From Xanthomonas fragariae (lineage in GTDB: Bacteria; Pseudomonadota; Gammaproteobacteria; Xanthomonadales; Xanthomonadaceae), in assembly GCF_017603965.1 (NCBI RefSeq), contig NZ_CP071955.1, positions 2,294,001 to 2,358,000 of the forward strand: a stretch of DNA of 64,000 bases, read 5' to 3'. The position numbers and the translations under genes were made by a program. Every line of letters starts with the position of its first letter. Within the stretch, counting starts at the first letter, position 1. This document shows, piece after piece, positions 58,286 to 64,000 of this stretch. The notes under the pieces are model-generated. The model was not told the origin of the DNA. It worked only from the letters and a program-made list of their open reading frames with translations, and did no database searches.

Positions 58286-59353
58286 ATGTGTGCCGTCCTT
58301 GCCCGCCCCGATCCCGACGATTCCGCCGCGCGCATCCGTGCGCTTGCGCGCGAAGCGGGCTTTCAACGCTGCGGCATCACCGGCATCGAGCTAGGCGAAG
58401 ACGAAGAGCATCTGCGCAGCTGGCTGGAACAAGGTCTGTACGGCACCATGCATTGGATGGCGCAGCATGGCGACAAGCGCTCGCGCCCGCAGGAGCTGGT
58501 GCCCGGCACCTTGCGCGTGTTGTCGGTGGGCATGGATTACGGCCGTAAGGACGACACCGAAGCCTGGAGCGCCTTGCACGACGGATGCCGTGCCTACGTG
58601 GCGCGCTATGCGCTGGGGCGCGATTACCACAAGCTGATGCGCAACCGGCTGCAGAAACTGGCCGAGCGCATCCAGTGCGAGATCGGCGCGTTCGGCTACC
58701 GCGTGTTCGTCGATTCCGCACCGGTGCTGGAGCGTGCATTGGCGCGCAATGCAGGGCTGGGCTGGATCGGCAAACACACCTGCCTGATCGATCGCAACGG
58801 CGGCTCATGGTTCTTTCTGGGAGAAATCTACCTTGACCTGCCGTTGCCCATCGATACCCCGGCCACTGCGCATTGCGGCACCTGTACGCGCTGCATCGAC
58901 ATCTGCCCGACCCAGGCCATCATTACCCCGTATCGGCTGGACGCGCGGCGCTGCATCGCCTACCTCACCATCGAGCACGATGGCGCGATTCCCGAAGACA
59001 TGCGCAAGCCGATCGGCAACCGCATCTTCGGCTGCGATGATTGCCAGTTGATCTGCCCCTGGAACAAGTTTGCCCAGCGCACCGACGAGGCCGATTTCAG
59101 CGCCCGCAACGAGTTAGATGTAGCCACACTGCCGCAGCTGTTTGCGTGGGACCAGGACGAGTTCCTGCGCCGCACCGAGGGCAGCCCGATTCGTCGCAGC
59201 GGCCACGAGCGCTGGCTGCGCAATATCGCGGTGGGTCTTGGCAATGCGCCGCGCACGTCGGCGGTGCTAACGGCATTGGAAGCACGTCGCAGCGACGATT
59301 CGGCGCTGGTGCGCGAACACGTCGGCTGGGCGCTGGCGCAACACGGTCTGTGA
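58286..59353 (+). CDS. queG: Epoxyqueuosine reductase
   Basis: 355 residues, last step of queuosine synthesis. Two [4Fe-4S] motifs: CGTCTRCIDICPTQAI and CDDCQLICPWN. The cobalamin-binding N-terminal half carries VFVDSAPVLERALARNAGLGWIGKH. It faces nnr across a 24-base divergent spacer, the usual gammaproteobacterial arrangement. Downstream partner of this modification, gluQRS, is at 48060. Confidence 0.97.
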   Translation: MCAVLARPDPDDSAARIRALAREAGFQRCGITGIELGEDEEHLRSWLEQGLYGTMHWMAQHGDKRSRPQELVPGTLRVLSVGMDYGRKDDTEAWSALHDGCRAYVARYALGRDYHKLMRNRLQKLAERIQCEIGAFGYRVFVDSAPVLERALARNAGLGWIGKHTCLIDRNGGSWFFLGEIYLDLPLPIDTPATAHCGTCTRCIDICPTQAIITPYRLDARRCIAYLTIEHDGAIPEDMRKPIGNRIFGCDDCQLICPWNKFAQRTDEADFSARNELDVATLPQLFAWDQDEFLRRTEGSPIRRSGHERWLRNIAVGLGNAPRTSAVLTALEARRSDDSALVREHVGWALAQHGL

Positions 59354-59411
59354 TATCCGGCTCGGCTGATTCGCTCACGCACGACCGTCGCCGCTACGGG
59401 ATAATGCTGCG

Positions 59412-60749
59412 ATGGTCACCCGCAACGAACAGATCCTCACCCCCAGCCAGCTCAACACGCTGGCGCGCGACCTGCTGGAAGGCAGCTTCCCGTTGGTCTG
59501 GGTGGAAGCAGAGCTGAGCAGTGTCACTCGCCCGTCCTCCGGCCATTTGTATTTCACGCTCAAGGACGCCCGTGCGCAGATCCGTTGCGCTATGTTCAAA
59601 CCCAAGAGCACCTGGCTGACGTTCCAGCCGCGCGAAGGCGTGCACGTGCTCGCGCGCGGACGCCTGACCCTGTACGAAGCGCGCGGCGACTACCAGTTGG
59701 TGCTCGACCATATGGAAGAAGCCGGCGAAGGCGCCTTGCGCCGCGCCTTCGACGAACTGCGCGCGCGCCTGGCAGCCGAAGGTTTGTTCGATACCGGGCG
59801 CAAGCAGCCGCTGCCTGCGCATATGCGGCGCCTGGCGGTGATCACCTCGCCCAGCGGTGCGGCAGTGCGCGATGTGCTCAGCGTGCTGTCAAGACGCTTT
59901 CCGCTCCTGGAAGTGGATCTGTTGCCCTCGCTTGTGCAAGGCGACAGTGCCGCCGCGCAGATCACCTCGCTACTGCAGCGCGCCGATGCGTCCGGGCGCT
60001 ACGAGGTCATCCTCATCACGCGCGGTGGCGGTTCGCTGGAAGATCTGTGGGCGTTCAACGACGAACGCCTGGTACGCGCGATTGCCGCCGCGCAGACGCC
60101 GGTGGTGTCGGCGGTGGGGCACGAGACCGACTTCAGCCTCAGTGATTTCGTCGCCGATATGCGTGCACCCACGCCGTCGGTCGCGGCTGAACTGCTGGTG
60201 CCCGATCAACGCGAGCTGGTTGCGCGCGTACGGCGTGCGCATGCACGCATTGCCCAATTGCAACAACACGTGCTGGGCAACGCGATGCAGCGCGCCGACC
60301 GGCTTGCCTTGCGGCTACGTGCGCACAGCCCGCAGGCGCGGCTGCAGCTGCTGCAACGCCGCCAGGAAGACGCCGGCCGCCAGCTGCGCGCGCGCATGAG
60401 CCAAGCGCTGGAGCGGTTGCAGGCACGCGTGCAGCGTGGGCATGCGCAACTGCAATCGCACAACCCGCAACGCAATCTGGTCCCCTTTCAACAGCGCCTT
60501 CGTGCACTGCATCCACAGGCGGCGATGCAACGCCGTTTGCAGCACGATCAACTGCATCTACGCGGGCTGGTGCGTTCGCTGGAAGCGGTCAGCCCGCTCG
60601 CCACGGTAGCGCGTGGCTATGCCATCGTGACCCGCCCCGGCGATGACAGCGTGGTGCGTAGCGCTGCCGAAGTGGTTGCCGGCGAGCGCCTGCGTGCGCG
60701 GCTGGCCGATGGCAACATCGAGGTGCGTGTCGAGCCCGCCGGAGACTGA
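59412..60749 (+). CDS. xseA: Exodeoxyribonuclease VII large subunit
   Basis: 445 residues. N-terminal OB fold ([29 protein letters not shown]), catalytic core with [28 protein letters not shown] and [26 protein letters not shown], and a long coiled-coil arm (about 275-405). Degrades single-stranded DNA with XseB, which is not in the window. Confidence 0.97.
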   Translation: MVTRNEQILTPSQLNTLARDLLEGSFPLVWVEAELSSVTRPSSGHLYFTLKDARAQIRCAMFKPKSTWLTFQPREGVHVLARGRLTLYEARGDYQLVLDHMEEAGEGALRRAFDELRARLAAEGLFDTGRKQPLPAHMRRLAVITSPSGAAVRDVLSVLSRRFPLLEVDLLPSLVQGDSAAAQITSLLQRADASGRYEVILITRGGGSLEDLWAFNDERLVRAIAAAQTPVVSAVGHETDFSLSDFVADMRAPTPSVAAELLVPDQRELVARVRRAHARIAQLQQHVLGNAMQRADRLALRLRAHSPQARLQLLQRRQEDAGRQLRARMSQALERLQARVQRGHAQLQSHNPQRNLVPFQQRLRALHPQAAMQRRLQHDQLHLRGLVRSLEAVSPLATVARGYAIVTRPGDDSVVRSAAEVVAGERLRARLADGNIEVRVEPAGD

Positions 60750-61028
60750 GTGCGGCTGTCAAAACGACTACGCTCACCGTCAGGCGGGCACAGCCGGTGC
60801 TCGGTGCGGGATGGACTACGTGTACGCGGCGATTCCTTCAGACCGCCACGCCCAACGACGACTGCTCGCCAGGCCTTGCTGCCGCCCTAACCAGAGGCCA
60901 GGCGTCTGTGCTGCATGCGCTGCCATGTCCTGCATCAGCAGCCCGGCAAGCACCACCGGATCATGATCCAAGTGGTGTCCGCCTGGACACGCCAGCACCT
61001 CTTGATGGCAGCTACACATCGTAAGGCG

Positions 61029-62894
61029 CTAGATGCCGCGCGCCAGACGAAAGCCGATGCGTGCGCTGGTGGTATCCGAATCCTGCGACTGCCGCCAAGG
61101 CGTGCGCGTCTGCTGTGGGGAGTTGGCCCAGCTACCGCCACGGATCATGCGCTGCCGGCAGCCCGGGTTGAACCATGCCGCGCCGTCGGTTGGTGCGCGG
61201 CGGTAGCTGGCGTGCCAGCAATCGGCCACCCACTCACTCAAATTGCCGCCCATGTCGCGCAGGCCCCAGAGATTGGCGCGGAAACTGCCGGCCGGTGCCG
61301 GCCCCCAGAATCCATCGTCGTAACCGACGAATCCGTTATTCCAATGCCGGCCGCTGGGCGAGACATCATTGCCGCCGGTGAAGTTACCTGCATCGGCCGG
61401 GGGCGAACGCGCGTTTCCCCATGGATACCGCCCGGTGGTACCGGCGCGCACTGCGTATTCGAATTCGGCCTCGCTAGGCACGTGGTAATGGCGGCCGGTC
61501 TGTTCCGATAGCCACGCCGCATAGGCCTCCGCATCGCGAATGCTGACGTGCATCACCGGGCTGTTGGGCGCGGCCTGTGCGCCGTTGTAGTCGGAATGCC
61601 AATCCACACCGCTGCGACGGATGAAGTTGCCGCTACGTTCGTCATACACCACCGAATGCCCGCGCCGGGTGGCACGCGGCCGCGCGCCGGTGGCTTCGAC
61701 GAACTGGCGGAACTCGGCCACCGTCACTTCGGTGATCGACAGCGCAAAGCCGCGCGCGAAGCGCACGTAATGCGCGGGGCGTTCGTTGTCGGACGCGCCC
61801 GGTTCGGCGTCGCCCGCGCCCATCTGAAATGCGCCGTGCGGAATCACGATCATCTGCGGCCCGCGTCCGCCGACTTTGAGCCCATCGGTGAATACCTGCC
61901 CTGGGCAGAGGCTGCCGTAGTGGGTGACCAGCTCCAGTCGGCGACGCAGATCGCCCGCCACCGGGTCGCCGGGGTCGGCAATGCGCAGCACCTCGGCCAG
62001 TTTCTCGCCGGCCGGCTTGAGTCCACGCGGGGAGATCAGGTCGTGCAGACCGGCATCGTGCAAAGCAGCGATCTGCGCACGGCGCATGCGTTCCACCCGG
62101 GCGCGCGCATCGGCAATGGTGGGCGCACGGTCGCGCACTTGCCCTGCCATCTGCAGCCAGTAGCGCGCACCGATGAAATCGTGCGCCTCGGCCGCCTGTT
62201 CGGCGCGCGCCAGCAAACCGCTTTCCACCGCCGCCAAGCCCTGGCGCGTGCGCAGGTTGTCGGGATCGAGTTGCGCGGCATCGCGAAAATTCACCAGTGC
62301 GCCATTGCCATCTTCGCCTAGCCGTCCGCTGCGCAGATCGTCCTCACCGGCACGGTTGAAGCTGAGCACGCGCTGCGCAGTTTCAACCTTGTGTTGCAGT
62401 GCACGCACCTTCGGGTCTTGCGGGGCGAGCGCCAACGCAACGATGGCAAGTTCACGCGCCTGCTCAAGCACATCGTCCTGGCTCTCGGTCTGTTCGATCA
62501 AGGCCTCGCCGCGTTCGATCAACCGGCCGCGCGCCTGCTCCAGTCCGCGGCGACTGCCCGCATCCTTGCCATCGGCACGCTGTTCGATCGCCAGATATAA
62601 GGGAATCGCATCGTCGGCATCGCGATACAGCCGGTCTTCCTGCAACGCCTGGTCCGCGCGCTTGCGCGCCTGCGCCAAGGGTTCATCGCCCAGGTCCACT
62701 GCCGGCGGTTGCCATTGCGCCACGCTCTCGGCGAATTCTTCGCCGCCGATCGACACATTCGGCTTGCTCGGCGCCGCCGCGACCGCCGGTTGCGGCGTGG
62801 CAGAAGGCGCTGGCGCCGGTGCACGCGAACAGGCGCACATGCTTAGCGCGACCAATGCCCACGCTGCCATCCGGTTACCGCAATCGCCCACCAC
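61029..62894 (-). CDS. Lipoprotein with FGE/SUMF1-type domain
   Basis: 621 residues from a GTG at 62894, preceded by GGAGAGGAG. Lipobox-like SMCAC near residue 22. Residues about 50-330 are helical with repeat-like character (LARAEQAAEAHDFIGARYWL, ARELAIVALALAPQDP), resembling TPR segments. A formylglycine-generating-enzyme-like domain follows (about 350-620): IPHGAFQMGA, SITEVTVAEFRQF, PVMHVSIRDAEAYAAWLSEQTGRHY, VPSEAEFEYAVRAG and MIRGGSWAN. Such domains serve as sulfatase activators, iron oxidases or pure binding modules. Which applies is not clear; the Cys pair of true FGE is not evident. Confidence 0.85.
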   Translation of the reverse strand: MVGDCGNRMAAWALVALSMCACSRAPAPAPSATPQPAVAAAPSKPNVSIGGEEFAESVAQWQPPAVDLGDEPLAQARKRADQALQEDRLYRDADDAIPLYLAIEQRADGKDAGSRRGLEQARGRLIERGEALIEQTESQDDVLEQARELAIVALALAPQDPKVRALQHKVETAQRVLSFNRAGEDDLRSGRLGEDGNGALVNFRDAAQLDPDNLRTRQGLAAVESGLLARAEQAAEAHDFIGARYWLQMAGQVRDRAPTIADARARVERMRRAQIAALHDAGLHDLISPRGLKPAGEKLAEVLRIADPGDPVAGDLRRRLELVTHYGSLCPGQVFTDGLKVGGRGPQMIVIPHGAFQMGAGDAEPGASDNERPAHYVRFARGFALSITEVTVAEFRQFVEATGARPRATRRGHSVVYDERSGNFIRRSGVDWHSDYNGAQAAPNSPVMHVSIRDAEAYAAWLSEQTGRHYHVPSEAEFEYAVRAGTTGRYPWGNARSPPADAGNFTGGNDVSPSGRHWNNGFVGYDDGFWGPAPAGSFRANLWGLRDMGGNLSEWVADCWHASYRRAPTDGAAWFNPGCRQRMIRGGSWANSPQQTRTPWRQSQDSDTTSARIGFRLARGI

Positions 62895-62990
62895 CTGCTC
62901 CTCTCCAGATGCTCTGCCGCACGACAGGCGATCGCGACGTTAGGCTATTCTGCGCGTTCTGCGCAAACTCTCGCTGTTGACGGAAATCAC

Positions 62991-64000
62991 GTGCCCCATT
63001 GGACCACTCACCCCTCCGAGCTGACCGAACGCATAAAAGCATCGCGTCCGTCCCGCATTGGCCTGGATACCGAGTTCATTCGCGAACGCACCTACTGGCC
63101 GAAGTTGGCGCTGGTGCAGATGGCCATCGGCGAGGAGATCCTGCTGATCGACCCGCTGATTCCAGGCATGAACGAGGCGCTCAAGGAGTGGTTGACCGCC
63201 ACGGATATCGTCAAGGTAATGCACAGCGCCAGCGAGGATCTGGTCACCTTCAAATGTGCATGCGAGGTGTTGCCGCGGCCGTTGTTCGATACCCAGATCG
63301 CTGCGGCGCTGGCCGGTATCGGCGGTGGCATGGGCTATCAAAAGCTGGTGCAGGAAGTCACCGGCACCTTGCTGACCAAGGGTGAGACGCGCTCTGACTG
63401 GATGCGCCGCCCATTGTCGCCTGCGCAGTTGGAATACGCGGCCGACGACGTGCGCTATCTGTTTGCCATCCACGACGAACTCACCCGCCGCCTGACCGAG
63501 CAGAACCGCTTGAGCTGGTTGGCCGAAGATGCCGAGCGCCTGCTCGCCACGGTCGAGCACGACGATGGCGAGCGCTGGCCGCATGTGAGCCTGCGCACCG
63601 CGCAATTTTTGGAGCCGGCCGCGCAACGCCGGCTGCTGCGCTTGCTGCGTTGGCGCGATCTGCAGGCGCGGCAAAGCGACCGCCCGCGCAGCTGGATCCT
63701 GGACAACGAATTGGCCAGCCAGTTGGCACGCTTCCCACCCGCCGATCTGGACGCCCTGTTGCGACAGTTCGACAAGTTTCCCAAGGCACCGCGCAAGCTC
63801 GCTTCCGCGGTGTGGGAGGTGCTCAATACGCCGCTGCCCGACGAAGACGGCGCACCGTTGGCGCAGGCTGCCACTGACGGCACCAAGGCAGTGCTCAAGC
63901 GTCTGCAGGATACGGTCGCGCAACGCAGCCGCGAGCTCGGTTTGCCGGACGGTCTGCTGGCCTCGCGCCGGCATCTGGAAACCTTGATCGAACAACGCAG
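62991..64000 (+). CDS. rnd: Ribonuclease D, cut by the window edge
   Basis: GTG at 62991 with GGAA upstream. Only 336 codons are in the window; no stop is reached. The DEDD exonuclease motifs are IGLDTEFIRERTYWPKL (DxE), HSASEDLVTFK and YAADDVRYLFAIHD. An HRDC-type helical region begins at about 210 (RRLLRLLRWRDLQARQ). A 3'-5' exonuclease that trims tRNA and other RNAs. A long open frame on the opposite strand is its antisense shadow. Confidence 0.95.
   Translation, partial: MPHWTTHPSELTERIKASRPSRIGLDTEFIRERTYWPKLALVQMAIGEEILLIDPLIPGMNEALKEWLTATDIVKVMHSASEDLVTFKCACEVLPRPLFDTQIAAALAGIGGGMGYQKLVQEVTGTLLTKGETRSDWMRRPLSPAQLEYAADDVRYLFAIHDELTRRLTEQNRLSWLAEDAERLLATVEHDDGERWPHVSLRTAQFLEPAAQRRLLRLLRWRDLQARQSDRPRSWILDNELASQLARFPPADLDALLRQFDKFPKAPRKLASAVWEVLNTPLPDEDGAPLAQAATDGTKAVLKRLQDTVAQRSRELGLPDGLLASRRHLETLIEQR

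Noticed and set aside
60750..61028. Short frames and small palindromes between xseA and the FGE lipoprotein
   Set aside because: No protein-like composition; the palindromes (GGATCATGATCC, GTGTCC/GGACAC) are short and not followed by T-runs.
62940..63995. Long minus-strand open frame (351 codons) at the right edge
   Set aside because: Antisense shadow of ribonuclease D; the plus-strand frame carries DEDD motifs and a start with GGAA.

Overview
The window is chromosomal DNA of a high-GC, plant-associated gammaproteobacterium of the Xanthomonas group. The reasoning is from gene content: an N-acetylornithine transcarbamylase replaces ornithine transcarbamylase, acetylglutamate synthase and kinase are fused, a degenerate GGDEF/EAL protein matches Xanthomonas FimX, and there is a secreted GH28 polygalacturonase. 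Almost everything is housekeeping or core metabolism. Mobile DNA is limited to one decayed IS4-type element, one IS5-type remnant and a few small dispersed repeats. I saw no rRNA, tRNA or CRISPR array.

1-12.6 kb (minus strand): an IS5-type transposase remnant, then an arginine-proline biosynthetic operon read from about 12.06 kb down to 0.7 kb in the order argF' (acetylornithine transcarbamylase), argG, argE' (acetylcitrulline deacetylase), argB (fused NAGS/NAGK), a GNAT acetyltransferase, argC, argH, a cupin protein, a YciI-like protein, proB, proA. Several joints overlap by 1-4 bases. Just upstream of argF' is the most interesting signal in the window: a 33-codon ORF with three clustered Arg codons, whose end is complementary to the 5' arm of a strong intrinsic terminator. 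This is the layout of a translation-coupled arginine attenuator.

12.6-24.4 kb: cysS, sufE and an MFS exporter (plus); the IS4-type element, inserted in what looks like a terminator; a DksA-like protein with a long Lys/Ala/Pro tail (minus); yidD running in frame into pyrC; an M23 peptidase; an FMN-binding stress protein; a polygalacturonase remnant followed by an intact polygalacturonase.

24.5-34.4 kb: a minus-strand group (phytoene/squalene-synthase-like gene, mupP-like phosphatase, ubiG, TRZ/ATZ amidohydrolase), then efp with a small secreted protein, divergent epmB (which modifies EF-P), trmJ and divergent suhB, sodA, and a barnase/barstar pair.

34.5-50.5 kb: uup and divergent dbpA, apt, selO, a lipoprotein esterase, a glutathione S-transferase, a cold-shock gene, yaeQ with a BaiN-type flavoprotein, fimX, htpX, gluQRS, phaB and phaR.

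50.5-64 kb: a minus-strand run nnr-tsaE-amiC-mutL-DUF1684-TraB/GumN with divergent queG-xseA, then an FGE/SUMF1-domain lipoprotein and the 5' part of rnd, cut by the window edge.
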